Shown here: piece by piece, positions 35,167 through 44,042 of the stretch | Layout: each line of letters starts with the position of its first letter | How positions within the stretch are numbered: the first letter of the stretch is position 1 | Assembly: GCF_040500475.1 (NCBI RefSeq) | Contig: NZ_CP159358.1 | Coordinates: forward strand, 1,922,001 to 1,986,000 | DNA: 64,000 nt | Direction of reading: 5' to 3' | Source: Bacillus sp. Bos-x628 | GTDB taxonomy: Bacteria > Bacillota > Bacilli > Bacillales > Bacillaceae | Notes under the pieces: generated by a model | Seen by the model: only the letters and a program-made list of their open reading frames with translations | Database searches by the model: none | What the model was told of the DNA's origin: nothing | Program-made: the position numbers and the translations under genes

Positions 35167-37836
35167 TTATTTTTTCACGACCACTTTCACAGCTTTACTT
35201 TCTCTTTTTCTCACATCTGAAGCAGTCACGTACAAGATTGTTTTGGCTTTTTGCGGCTTGATACTTGCTGAAAATTTGCCCTTGCTACCGGCTTTAACTG
35301 AAGTGATGACTTTCTTAGATTTGTTTTTCACTTTAATGGTCAAACCTGCACCTGCAGTACCTTTGATCATTTTACTTTTGACCGTTACTTTGCCAACCTT
35401 CGGCTTTGCTGGTGTCTTGCCTTTTTTCACAACGGTTTTAATTGAAGTGGCTGCCTTTCCTTTTGAAATCTTGATGTGAAGCACTTTATTTTTGTTCTGA
35501 TGCTTGATCTTCACACTAAAGGTTCCTTTTTTGCTTGCAGTTCCTTTTCCAAGAAGTGTCTTGCCTCGATACACAGCGACGGCAGCTCCCACTTTTGCTT
35601 TTCCTGTTACCTTTTGATGCTGATCCTCTACTTTGTTGACAGATGCATTCAGCTCTACAGCACTTAAAGCGGCAAATGCATTGAGCCTGCCATGTCCTGT
35701 CATCCAATCGATACCCGGAATTTTCGGATCGACAATTGGCTCATCGTTTTCGTCATAGAAAATCTCATCTTTTCCATCAACAGATTTAAATGAAATATCA
35801 TCTGCTGTATTTTGTAAAATATTTCTCAATTGATTCGGCTTCAGATTCGGGTTTTTAGAAAGCAGTAAACCTGCCGCTGCTGCTACATATGGCGTTGCCA
35901 TTGATGTGCCGCTAAGGTATGTGACATTACCATCAGGCATCAAACTTGGAATATCAGATCCTGGTGCAGACATGCTCAGTTCTTTCCCAAAGCTGGAGAA
36001 CTCAGCCGCTATATCCATACGGTTACTTGCACCAATAGCCATTGTATATTGAGAGGTCGCTGGATAGTCCATTTCTGGAATGCCATCGTTTCCGCTTGCC
36101 ACTACCACTAGTACATTCCTTTGTGCAGCGTAGTTCATCGCATATTCAATCACTCGGCTATAATAGCCGCCAAGACTAAGGTTGATGACCTTTGCGCCTT
36201 TGTCCACCGCGTGCTTAATACCAAGTGCAATGTGCTCTGTATCACCATTTCCATAGGCATCTAACACCTTTACCGGAATGATGCCAGCGTGCTGATTAAG
36301 TCCTGCCATGGAGTAATAATTATCTGCCTCAGCTGCAATGATGCCTGCCACATGAGTTCCATGTCCATTGTCATCAATGGCATCTTTATGTCGACTAATC
36401 AGATTCGCACCTAAGTCTGTGCGAACGGTCCCGCTTAAATCTGTTAAACGGCTGTCGACACCAGTGTCAACAACAGCAATCAACGTTTGCTTCATTTTGC
36501 TTGTGCCAATCAGTGTATTCATTTGTTCAAACTTGACATCAGCGCCTTTTTTCCCGCTGTTTTGTGCACTATTTTTCAGAGGCCACTGGTATGAGTATTG
36601 CATATCATTGCTAAGTGCACGATAGATTTGCACAGGCTCTGCAAATTCTACATTCGGCATGCTCGACAGCTTTCGGGCTGTGCTTTTGATCGCACTCTTT
36701 CCTGCCTTTAGTGTTTTGCCAGCTATCTCTTGCCCTACTGGGACATCATATACATACATTCCTTTAAATAAAGGACTGACTGATTGCGATATCACACGAT
36801 TTTCTTGAATACCATAGCTTTTCATCTTCTTTTTCGCTGATTGAAGCGTTTGACCATCCTTTAATTTAAAAATGATTTTGTTCGTTTTGACTTTTTCTTC
36901 AGGAACAAGCTTTTGCTTCTCCAGTACATATCCAATGGACTTCCCTTCAAGATGATCAATCCCAATCTTTTGACTAGTCGCATCCAGTTCTTTTTTCAAA
37001 TAAGCCGGACTTGCATTTTTGAGCATATCAAAAAGGGTACGGATTGCCTTTTGTTCTTTCTCTGTGACGATATGTCCGCTAAATGCCCCATTTTTTTCTA
37101 CATCATTCAGTAAAGGTTTTAATGTGAGCAAATGATTGTATACCTTTTGCTGCTCTGATGTATTCTTGATGAGTTTGGATGTGAGAAACGGCTTCGTTTG
37201 TTGAAGAAGACGTGCCAGCTTCTTTCCATCCGTTGTTTCGTTGAGACGTTTGTCCTCAATACTGCGAATCGATTGAAGAATTTCACGACCATACTTTTTC
37301 CCAATAATAATGATGAGAGGCTCTTCTTCTTCTTCAGGGAAGATCGGCTCTGAAGGTGGAAGATTGGCTCCTTTATAACCAATTGTATAAGCCGCATCCT
37401 CTTCCTCGTCCCGGCTATCATCTTCTGACCCTAAATATAGCACTTTGATATAATACGGACCTTTCCATGCATGCGGGAAATCAATCTCTGTCTCTCCGCT
37501 TGCTGTATCGACACGATATCTCGAATACGTGTCATCCTTTATCGCTCTTTCTTTACTTGGATAGACCGAAACGGACAAGATTTGTTTACTTTTCACTGAA
37601 ATACGCATATGTGTATGTTTTTCTACTTCTTGTGAAGATGGCGTGATTTGATACCACGATTCTTCCTTTTCATTCTCTAATGTACCTGAGATGGTTTCAC
37701 CATTTTTTAACCCCATGGCTTCATTCACATTTGTTCCTTGATTAACTGCTGTTGCCTCGTATCCAGGTAATACAGCCATACATAAGATGACTGTCATGAG
37801 TACGATTAAACAGGATTTCACTTGCTTTTTAAACAT
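35167..37836 (-). CDS. wprA: Cell-wall-associated serine protease WprA
   Basis: An 889-residue secreted protease almost the length of B. subtilis WprA (894), which is processed to the wall proteins CWBP23 and CWBP52. A signal peptide covers about residues 1-30. A prepeptidase-like N-terminal domain (about 35-155) and an acidic linker (EEEEEP at 168-173) follow, then a helical pro-region. The S8 catalytic domain has Asp457 in VVDTGVD, His492 in GHGTHVAGI, Asn583 in ASGNDG and Ser645 in SGTSMATPY. The C-terminus (about 730-889) has two Lys-rich Ig-like repeats (TGKAKVGAAVAVYRG; KGTAGAGLTIKVKN) likely for wall binding. It ends beside a dispersed repeat that supplies its terminator. Confidence 0.93.
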   Translation of the reverse strand: MFKKQVKSCLIVLMTVILCMAVLPGYEATAVNQGTNVNEAMGLKNGETISGTLENEKEESWYQITPSSQEVEKHTHMRISVKSKQILSVSVYPSKERAIKDDTYSRYRVDTASGETEIDFPHAWKGPYYIKVLYLGSEDDSRDEEEDAAYTIGYKGANLPPSEPIFPEEEEEPLIIIIGKKYGREILQSIRSIEDKRLNETTDGKKLARLLQQTKPFLTSKLIKNTSEQQKVYNHLLTLKPLLNDVEKNGAFSGHIVTEKEQKAIRTLFDMLKNASPAYLKKELDATSQKIGIDHLEGKSIGYVLEKQKLVPEEKVKTNKIIFKLKDGQTLQSAKKKMKSYGIQENRVISQSVSPLFKGMYVYDVPVGQEIAGKTLKAGKSAIKSTARKLSSMPNVEFAEPVQIYRALSNDMQYSYQWPLKNSAQNSGKKGADVKFEQMNTLIGTSKMKQTLIAVVDTGVDSRLTDLSGTVRTDLGANLISRHKDAIDDNGHGTHVAGIIAAEADNYYSMAGLNQHAGIIPVKVLDAYGNGDTEHIALGIKHAVDKGAKVINLSLGGYYSRVIEYAMNYAAQRNVLVVVASGNDGIPEMDYPATSQYTMAIGASNRMDIAAEFSSFGKELSMSAPGSDIPSLMPDGNVTYLSGTSMATPYVAAAAGLLLSKNPNLKPNQLRNILQNTADDISFKSVDGKDEIFYDENDEPIVDPKIPGIDWMTGHGRLNAFAALSAVELNASVNKVEDQHQKVTGKAKVGAAVAVYRGKTLLGKGTASKKGTFSVKIKHQNKNKVLHIKISKGKAATSIKTVVKKGKTPAKPKVGKVTVKSKMIKGTAGAGLTIKVKNKSKKVITSVKAGSKGKFSASIKPQKAKTILYVTASDVRKRESKAVKVVVKK

Positions 37837-38041
37837 GGAAAGACCCCCTTAACTTTTATCACACCTTGGAAGAATATCACAGAAAGTCTTTTAATAGAAT
37901 CTGTTTTTTACATAATTAAACTTGTTTTAAGCTAGGATTTGAGATATTCAGATGCAAGTTTCATTGCTTCATCAATTTTTTGTCATTTCAAACGGAAAAT
38001 GATTTATTTAGTCTTGTTTAAAAGTACATCACAATCACTTT

Positions 38042-38058
38042 GTAAGCGCTTAACAAAC
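38042..38058 (+). promoter_or_regulatory. cre-like palindrome before a short ORF
   Basis: TTGTAAGCGCTTAACAA is almost palindromic and contains the cre core AAGCGCTT. It is one base longer than the standard cre so does not fit TGWAARCGYTWNCW exactly. It sits 22 bp before the ORF at 38080. Confidence 0.35.
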
Positions 38059-38079
38059 AAGAGAGAAGGGGTTAGCTTT

Positions 38080-38196
38080 GTTCCAAAAAGATCATGCTTT
38101 TACACAAGTTAACGATCGATCAAAGAATGGGATTTTACAATACATTTCCAAGAAAGCTGAAGACCTTCATATCACAATAGATCAAGGGGGTTAACA
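38080..38196 (+). CDS. Possible 38-residue ORF, unknown
   Basis: TTG 38080 has AGAAGGGG six bases upstream and opens a 38-codon frame: MFQKDHAFTQVNDRSKNGIL, then QYISKKAEDLHITIDQGG. Hydrophilic, no recognised family. A good ribosome binding site and an upstream palindrome argue it is, or was, translated. It may be the surviving 5' end of a longer gene whose remains continue at 38200-38411. Confidence 0.35.
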
Positions 38197-38264
38197 TTTT
38201 CTCTTTCTTTTGCCAATACAGGGTTTCTCTCATTTTTTCAAAACAACGTACCAACCTACATAAT

Positions 38265-38411
38265 GAGGAGATTTTCAGGAGTTGTTGGTGTAGTTGAATC
38301 AGTAATTGTAATAGTTCTTACGTTCTCAATTGGATGATTAGCTGAATACTGGTTTTCTAATCATTGGTATTGTGATAAACATGATCGCTTTAAAAAAGTA
38401 AAAAGTTAACT
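38265..38411 (+). pseudogene. Remnant membrane-protein ORF with one in-frame TGA
   Basis: From ATG 38265 a frame of 49 codons is open except TGA at codon 25: hydrophobic VVESVIVIVLTFSIG, stop, then LAEYWFSNHWYCDKHDRF. The frame continues upstream (FANTGFLSFFQNNVPTYI) without a start. It looks like the end of a membrane protein whose Trp codon became TGA. Family not recognised. Confidence 0.4.
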
Positions 38412-38634
38412 ATTTTTTAAAATGTAGTCATTGATGAAGAACAAAAGTAACAACTGCTTGATTTCCCATATCAAGCATCTCCAAACACCATCTCTGACCA
38501 ACCACATTCACACAAAATATGCTCTCATCTTGACATCAAATTCCTTGGTGTTTTTAGATGACTTATTTCTACTGCTTTCTTACCGGTCTGCTCCTCTATA
38601 GACCTGCATACAATATATCAAGGAGGTGAAGCAA

Positions 38635-38829
38635 ATGAAGGCTTTCTTCTGGTCAACATCTTTTTTATTCATGCTCATCCTCACCCTGGTTTTCCTAGGA
38701 ATTGTTTTTCTGCTTAGCGGACAAGGTTTGGATCAACTTTGGAGATATATGCTTATTTCACTGATCACAGCGTCTGTCTTGAAGGGGGTGACCATTTGGC
38801 TGAAACGCCATCTTGTTTTAACAAAATAA
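38635..38829 (+). CDS. Small two-helix membrane protein, unknown
   Basis: A 64-residue protein with AGGAGG nine bases before ATG 38635. Two hydrophobic segments (LFMLILTLVFLGIVFLLSG; YMLISLITASVLKGVTIWL) are followed by a basic tail KRHLVLTK. No family recognised. It stands alone, ending directly at a bidirectional hairpin terminator. Good start signal and composition make it likely real. Confidence 0.65.
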   Translation: MKAFFWSTSFLFMLILTLVFLGIVFLLSGQGLDQLWRYMLISLITASVLKGVTIWLKRHLVLTK

Positions 38830-38864
38830 AAAGGCTGCCTTTATCATGTTCAGGCAGCCTCCCC
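38829..38864. terminator. Bidirectional terminator between small membrane gene and permease
   Basis: AAAAGGCTGCCT and AGGCAGCCT pair around a loop of about ten bases; A-tract on one side and pyrimidines on the other. Confidence 0.75.
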
Positions 38865-38866
38865 AT

Positions 38867-40492
38867 TTATTCTTTAGATGATGCTACTTCTTTTTGGGAA
38901 GCACGTAGCTCATCGTTGATTTTTCTTGCCTCTTCTAAAAACTCTGTCTGATATCCGCTTTTAAGTGCCCACATATAGAACAGCAGGGCCACAACCGCAA
39001 TGAGCCCCATATCCCAGCCATAATGAATTACATTGTAACCGCCAAATTTATTACTACCCAGACAAGAGATGGTCATCATGACAAGTAAATAAACGACCAT
39101 CCAAGCACCCGCTTTAAAGTTGCGGCCAAAGCCTTTCCATTTCGCTTTTGCTTGATAGTAAAAATAAATCGGCAGTCCGATCAAAATAATGAACAAGACC
39201 TGTCCAGTTAATGGCCACCTTGCCCAGTACAACGTCAGCGACGCAAAGATAAAGCCAAGCGGTGCAATGATAGCAAGTCCTTTAACACGCAATGGACGAT
39301 ATAAATCAGTACCCGTTTTTCTTAACGTCATGACCGTGACCGGTCCTGTGAGATAGGAGATCAGTGTGGCCACAGAGATGATTTCTGCCAGCACTCCCCA
39401 GCCTCTAAATAAAAACAGAAAGATAAACGATACCCCTAAGTTAAAGAACATTGCAGAACGAGGCACTCCATAAATGGGATGCAGACGTCCTAGAACACTC
39501 GGCAAGTATTTATTTTTTTCCATTCCATAAATCATCCGAGAAGTGGTTGCTGTATACGTAATCCCTGTACCAGAAGGTGACACAAACGCATCCGCATATA
39601 AAATAAGGACAAGCCAGTTAATACCAAGTGCAATGGCAAGGTCCGCAAATGGGGAGTTGAAATTCAAATGACTCCATCCATTGACAATCTTTGATGGATC
39701 GACCGCACCAATAAAGGCAATTTGCAAAAATACATAGATCACAGTCGCAATCAAAATAGAACCAACAATCGCAATGGGAATCGAACGGCCTGGATTTTTC
39801 GCCTCACCTGCCATATTAATTGGGCTCTGGAAGCCATTAAATGCAAACACGATACCTGATGTTGCAACAGCTGTCAGCACACTGGCCCAACCGTTAGGAG
39901 CAATACTTGTTCCAGAAGTAAAATTCTCACTATGAAATCCTACGAATAAGAGCGCACCAATCGTTAATCCTGGAATGACAATCTTAAAAACCGTAATGAA
40001 AGTATTTGCCTTAGAAAATAACCCAACTGTCCAATAATTGAATAGAAAATAAATCACGAGAAGAACACTGGCAACAAGCAGTCCTTCAATAGTCAATACA
40101 CCCTTTGTGACTAAATGACTTGTCCACTTTGCCCACTCCCAAGGCCATGAGCTCATGTATTGTACAGAAGCAACAGCCTCGACGGGAATCACGGAGACAA
40201 TGGCGATCCAATTCGCCCAACCCGCAATAAACCCAATAAATGAACCGTGAGAATATTGCGTATATTTAACCATTCCGCCTGCCTCTGGAAACATCGATCC
40301 GAGTTCACTATAAGACAAAGCGATAAATAAAATAACAACCATCCCAATCAACCAGGACAAAACCGCAGCAGGACCGGCGATTTGAGCGGCACGCCAGGCA
40401 CCAAAGAGCCATCCTGAACCAATGATTGAGCCAAGTCCTACCATCATTAAAGAGAAAGTTCCTATCCTACGATGCAAATGATTCATGTTCAA
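38867..40492 (-). CDS. APC-family amino acid permease (YveA-like)
   Basis: A 541-residue transporter with about twelve to fourteen membrane segments. LMMVGLGSIIGSGWLFGAWRAAQIAGPAA is the substrate-binding first helix and FAFNGFQSPINMAGEAKNPGRSIPIAI the central consensus loop. It resembles B. subtilis YveA (acidic amino acid transport reported) in length and motif spacing; assignment of substrate is tentative. TTG 40492 with AAGG five bases upstream is the best start. Monocistronic. Confidence 0.82.
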   Translation of the reverse strand: MNMNHLHRRIGTFSLMMVGLGSIIGSGWLFGAWRAAQIAGPAAVLSWLIGMVVILFIALSYSELGSMFPEAGGMVKYTQYSHGSFIGFIAGWANWIAIVSVIPVEAVASVQYMSSWPWEWAKWTSHLVTKGVLTIEGLLVASVLLVIYFLFNYWTVGLFSKANTFITVFKIVIPGLTIGALLFVGFHSENFTSGTSIAPNGWASVLTAVATSGIVFAFNGFQSPINMAGEAKNPGRSIPIAIVGSILIATVIYVFLQIAFIGAVDPSKIVNGWSHLNFNSPFADLAIALGINWLVLILYADAFVSPSGTGITYTATTSRMIYGMEKNKYLPSVLGRLHPIYGVPRSAMFFNLGVSFIFLFLFRGWGVLAEIISVATLISYLTGPVTVMTLRKTGTDLYRPLRVKGLAIIAPLGFIFASLTLYWARWPLTGQVLFIILIGLPIYFYYQAKAKWKGFGRNFKAGAWMVVYLLVMMTISCLGSNKFGGYNVIHYGWDMGLIAVVALLFYMWALKSGYQTEFLEEARKINDELRASQKEVASSKE

Positions 40493-40498
40493 TAACAC

Positions 40499-40729
40499 CT
40501 TTCGATTAAAATACAGAGCATGGTTGATTCAGCCATCTAGCTTTTCCATTCCCCTGTCAAATGGTTTCCGTATGGAATCCTTATCCTTGTCCATTTGTTC
40601 GACCTTTTCTATTATCTCTCAATTCTTCTTTTTCTGAAATAGTCGAACATGCTTATTTCAGAACAAATTGCTCTAAAATCTATTAGACTGATTCACTACC
40701 TTTACCCTTATTTTGAAAAAACAAAAAGA
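40499..40729. other. Intergenic region upstream of the permease
   Basis: No gene is supported in this 230-bp AT-rich stretch. AAAGGAAGAGGGAGT with a complementary arm (about 40728-40760) makes a weak hairpin at the edge of the neighbouring relic. Confidence 0.35.
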
Positions 40730-40893
40730 AAGAGGAAATGACTCCCTCTTCCTTTTGGACACCTCATCATGAAATGTATCCACTTTAACCGCATTTACAG
40801 CCTCATCCCCGTCTTTTACTTACCAAACACCAAAGCCCAACTTTGGCATTTTTACTCCATTTGCTAATGTGACTCATCTGTTAATCCACTCAT
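40730..40893 (-). pseudogene. Aldo/keto reductase 5' remnant
   Basis: ATG 40893 with GGAG upstream begins MSGLTDES, then a frameshift leads into TLANGVKMPKLGFGVW, the canonical first strand of YtbE/YvgN-type aldo/keto reductases. A stop replaces the next residue (usually Gln) and VKDGDEAVNAVK follows before the homology ends. Only about 45 codons of about 275 remain. Confidence 0.7.
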
Positions 40894-40991
40894 CAAATCA
40901 ATCTCCGCTTCATTTTTGTTTATCAAGCACTTTACCCGAATTGTCTTGGATATCATGCACGAACTTCAGATCAGCCAATGACCGCACGAAG

Positions 40992-41420
40992 TTATTTGAT
41001 ATATTTCCCGATATCGACATGGTTGCCATCAACGATACGGTATTCACTGGGTTTATTTTTCGTTTTAGAAAAATCAAATGATTCTAAATCATCTTGACCA
41101 TATAAAGTGAGACCGTACTTTTCTTTCCCATCTTCAAACACTCTGATCCAATAAGGTTCATCCAATGATGATTTAGTAGAATCCATTCTATTCTTTGTGT
41201 TCTTTAACTTGATAATCGACAGCTCATCAACCAACTGACGCATTTTCTCTTTATTTTTCATGACAACCTTCTGATCTTTATACTCAATTTCAATAGATGA
41301 AACTTTGTCTCGATCAATAGGAATCACATCCTGAAAAGAAAACGTTCTTGCATGAAGAGTAAAATTAAAACCAATAACGAGCAATATCAAAATAATGAAA
41401 ACAACAATCCAATTCTTCAA
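40992..41420 (-). CDS. Small membrane-anchored/exported protein, unknown
   Basis: A 142-residue protein beginning at TTG 41420 with AGGAGG seven bases upstream. One N-terminal hydrophobic helix (WIVVFIILILLVIGFNF) acts as signal anchor, leaving an outside domain with alternating strands (VSSIEIEYKDQKVVMKNKE; WIRVFEDGKEKYGLTLYG). No Cys lipobox. It resembles small DUF5301-type Bacillus proteins, but I would not commit. Followed after 18 bp on the same strand's upstream side by a broken DUF523 gene. Confidence 0.6.
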   Translation of the reverse strand: MKNWIVVFIILILLVIGFNFTLHARTFSFQDVIPIDRDKVSSIEIEYKDQKVVMKNKEKMRQLVDELSIIKLKNTKNRMDSTKSSLDEPYWIRVFEDGKEKYGLTLYGQDDLESFDFSKTKNKPSEYRIVDGNHVDIGKYIK

Positions 41421-41438
41421 TCTTACTCCTCCTACTAT

Positions 41439-41741
41439 TCACATACGTTTACAAAACAATCCAACCAAGTCATCCGCCGTTAGAGAACACCTTGATGCCA
41501 TGCTGTTGAGCAAAGTTGAAGTGACACCCTCTCCAAACTTCACCTTACTGCCAAAATCCCCCTGATAGATCATACGGCTTCCACAAGATGGACTGTGTTC
41601 TTTTAAAACAACAGCTGCTGCAAGAGCATGTACTTGCTTCAACGTGTCTTGCGCCTTTTTTACATACGATTTGTGACATCCATTCCATTCAAATCGACAA
41701 ACAGGCTCGCCCTTTAATCCATCATGTTCATCTTCCGCCAA
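41439..41741 (-). pseudogene. Truncated DUF523 (2-thiouracil desulfurase type) gene
   Basis: The frame encodes the C-terminal two thirds of a DUF523/TudS protein: AAVVLKEHSPSCGSRMIYQG is its conserved Cys motif and FGEGVTSTLLNS the following block. The N-terminal 50-60 residues with the essential CLLG Cys are absent, a TGA lies just upstream in frame, and there is no good start. The last 20 residues look unlike the family. Non-functional remnant. Confidence 0.65.
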
Positions 41742-42252
41742 CGATTCTGTGACCCCCTTTTCATTAAAATCATTTCATCAGACTTACCTACCCTACGAAA
41801 CATTCAATTCTAAAAGTCAAACTCTACATCCTACACTCTTAATCTAATATACTCTTTATGAAAATTTTACAAAAGAAGCAGTCACAAAAATCAAGTATCA
41901 CCTTAAAATTCACTTAATTAGGCAGTTTCAACTATCGTTTGAGGCCCCTGCAACCAAAAAAGAAGAGTAGATCAATTTGACAAATCCTACATCTCTTATG
42001 ATTAAATAGAATCAATCCAAAAAGAAAGTTCCTAAGGGCAAAGCAATGTTATGACACAGTATATTATTTCTAAATATGTGCCACATTGACGAAAGTGAAG
42101 TAATTATATTAATAGGCAGTACTTTTGATTGTACACTTATGACATTTGTCCAACTGTCACCTTGCCAAAGTGTCTGCATTTTTTCTTGTGGACGTATGAT
42201 AGAAGCTTGAAGCTAGTATTGCTAACAATAGTAAAGTTTTATGTGCCCTTTT
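41742..42252. other. AT-rich intergenic region
   Basis: About 510 bp without a frame that has both a start and a ribosome binding site on either strand. It probably holds relics of the DUF523 gene's 5' end and a promoter or two, but nothing can be named. Confidence 0.4.
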
Positions 42253-42504
42253 TTACTTAATGTTTGATTTCCCTTTGCCATGATGATGATGATGTTTATT
42301 GGTTTGATTGAAAATAAACAATATGATGGCAGATGATAGTAAACTAATCATTAACGATTGTGTGTCCATATGAAAAATATTTTTTACACCATTTACTAGC
42401 AATGTCCATAAAACATAGATCGTTACGGCTGTCAAAATAAACATCCTAAACCATCTTGGGATAGATAACCAAACTTTTATCATTTCAGTTTGAAGTTTCC
42501 CCAT
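42253..42504 (-). CDS. Small membrane protein with His-rich tail
   Basis: An 83-residue protein with GAGGAG four bases before the ATG. An amphipathic start (MIKVWLSIPRWFRMF) is followed by two hydrophobic helices (ILTAVTIYVLWTLLVNGV; LMISLLSSAIILFIF) and a tail NQTNKHHHHHGKGKSNIK with five consecutive His, a possible metal-binding site. No family recognised. Monocistronic. Confidence 0.65.
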   Translation of the reverse strand: MGKLQTEMIKVWLSIPRWFRMFILTAVTIYVLWTLLVNGVKNIFHMDTQSLMISLLSSAIILFIFNQTNKHHHHHGKGKSNIK

Positions 42505-42555
42505 GTAACTCCTCTTTTCTGTGAATTAAATATCTGACCTTTGCAAATGTATATC

Positions 42556-42606
42556 GAAAAGCACTGAAAATCATTAGGCGTCAACTCGTCATTTTCAGTG
42601 CTTTTT
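42556..42606 (-). terminator. Terminator of the MarR gene at 42738
   Basis: AAAAGCACTGAAAAT pairs perfectly with ATTTTCAGTGCTTTTTT across a loop of about 19 bases. Confidence 0.8.
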
Positions 42607-42737
42607 TGTGAAAGAGAGTATTGTTTATTATGATAATAAAGTATTGTTAATCTCATGAACTAGCAAAAGACATGCAATATTATATGTAAAAATGACTTAT
42701 TCTTGCGGGGCACGCTTAGCGTACGTTCTTTTAAAAC

Positions 42738-43196
42738 CTATAGTTTTTCCTTCCAAGCCTTTAAAAAACGTTCAATGACATGTAATTCATCTTCATTGAA
42801 CTGACGAAGGAATTCTAAGTAGGATTTTACTGCCTTTTCGTGGAGTTCATCATGTAACGCAGCCAATTCCATACCTTCCTCTGTCAATGAATAATAGACT
42901 GATTTCTTATCTCCTTGACGGTGGCGATAATGAACCATACCCTTTTCAATGAGCTTCTTGACAGCTTTTGTAATGGCAGGCTTAGACAGCTTAAGTTTTT
43001 GAGAGAGAAACGTATTATTTGATTCTGCCGGATTGGCTTGAATCATTGATAAAATATGGAGCTGTGTGAGTGTCCAATCTTGCTTGAGTGTGTCCGTCGT
43101 GGTAATGAGTGGATCTGTTGGGTCGTTACGTCTTTTTTCCCTATGCATGATCAGATCTTGAATTGCTTTTAATACCATCTGTTCTTTCGTTTCCAT
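42738..43196 (-). CDS. MarR-family transcriptional regulator
   Basis: A 152-residue winged-helix regulator: NNTFLSQKLKLSKPAITKAVKKLIEKGMVHYRHRQGDKKSVYYSLTEEG is the DNA-binding core. ATG 43196 with GGAGG four to five bases upstream is preferred over GTG 43208. A palindrome TTAAC-TG-GTTAA lies just upstream and may be its own operator. No obvious target gene is next to it on the divergent side within 400 bp; the MaoC gene at 43612 is the nearest. Confidence 0.85.
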   Translation of the reverse strand: METKEQMVLKAIQDLIMHREKRRNDPTDPLITTTDTLKQDWTLTQLHILSMIQANPAESNNTFLSQKLKLSKPAITKAVKKLIEKGMVHYRHRQGDKKSVYYSLTEEGMELAALHDELHEKAVKSYLEFLRQFNEDELHVIERFLKAWKEKL

Positions 43197-43210
43197 CTGA
43201 ACCTCCACTC

Positions 43211-43222
43211 TTAACTGGTTAA
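43211..43222. promoter_or_regulatory. Possible MarR autoregulatory operator
   Basis: TTAACTGGTTAA is an inverted repeat with five-base arms located 15 bp before the marR start codon, where autoregulation would act. Confidence 0.35.
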
Positions 43223-43552
43223 TAAAATGGTACTAATAATTATGAGAAGAGTCAAAAGAAATGTCGATGCGGAAAAAGAAACAGGACAATCTTCCTGTTC
43301 TTTTGTTATTTTTGCAAAAACATGAGCACTTCCCTTATGATTCTACCTTTCATAATGAGAATGTATTTTCTTTTCTGTCAGTTGGCCAACAGCGATTCTT
43401 TTTGTTGGCATGCATGAGATGCTATTGCTCTATTTTCACATCAAGCTTTTCCAGCCTCCTTCAACTCCTCATCCTCCTCTAATCTTCCCTCTTTTCACCT
43501 GCCGATCGTTAAACAAGCTGTGATGGGAATATGTGAAGGAAGAGTGCACAAA
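43223..43552. other. Region between marR and the maoC-like gene
   Basis: A plus-strand frame at 43261-43482 has no ribosome binding site and an unusual residue mix, so I do not call it. ACAGGA-TCCTGT followed by TCTTTT (43290-43310) is a weak terminator-like hairpin. Otherwise empty. Confidence 0.35.
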
Positions 43553-43572
43553 AATGAATGTACATTCATTCA
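43553..43572. promoter_or_regulatory. FadR-like operator upstream of maoC-like gene
   Basis: AATGAATGTACATTCATT is an 18-bp perfect palindrome. The overlapping TGAATGTACATTCATTCA agrees at 16 of 18 places with the B. subtilis FadR (YsiA) box as I recall it, TGAATGAMTANTCATTCA. It lies 40 bp before the gene, fitting repression of a fatty-acid-related gene. Confidence 0.55.
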
Positions 43573-43611
43573 TCCCTTTGGTACATTTAAAAAAAGGAGC
43601 TGAATGAAGAG

Positions 43612-43986
43612 ATGGTTCAAACAGGTGATCAATTCCAAACAAGCAGAACCTATACACATGAAGACGTGATTCAATTTGGTGAGATGACAGGTGACTTCGG
43701 AAAACACCATACAGAGCTGGATGATCAAGGCCGGCGAATGGTACATGGCTTCCTCACCGCAAGTTTGGCAACGAAAATTGGCGGACAATTTCATTTTATT
43801 GGTCAAGACATAACTTGTACTTTCATCCGGCCTGTTTATACAGGTGATACAATTACCTGTCATACGGCAGTGATAAAGGTAGAAGAGCATGAAACATATC
43901 ACCGTATTCACCTTTTTTCTCGATATTTGAATCAACACGGTAAAGAAGTCATCACAGAAAAAAGTGAAGGTGTTGTTCTCAAATAG
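43612..43986 (+). CDS. MaoC-like enoyl-CoA hydratase (hot-dog fold)
   Basis: A 124-residue single-domain hot-dog protein of the MaoC/R-specific enoyl-CoA hydratase group. FGEMTGDFGKHHTELDD corresponds to the hydratase motif (usually Asp-x4-His), with the Asp and His placed as in active members, and VHGFLTASLATKIGG is the central helix. CTFIRPVYTGDTITC is the expected strand pair. It likely hydrates 2-enoyl-CoA in fatty acid metabolism. AAGGAG is 12 bases before ATG. A FadR-like operator upstream supports the assignment. Confidence 0.85.
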   Translation: MVQTGDQFQTSRTYTHEDVIQFGEMTGDFGKHHTELDDQGRRMVHGFLTASLATKIGGQFHFIGQDITCTFIRPVYTGDTITCHTAVIKVEEHETYHRIHLFSRYLNQHGKEVITEKSEGVVLK

Positions 43987-44042
43987 ATAGGTCTGCTACA
44001 TCACGGACGACATTCAAAAAAGCTGCCTAATCAACAGGCAGC

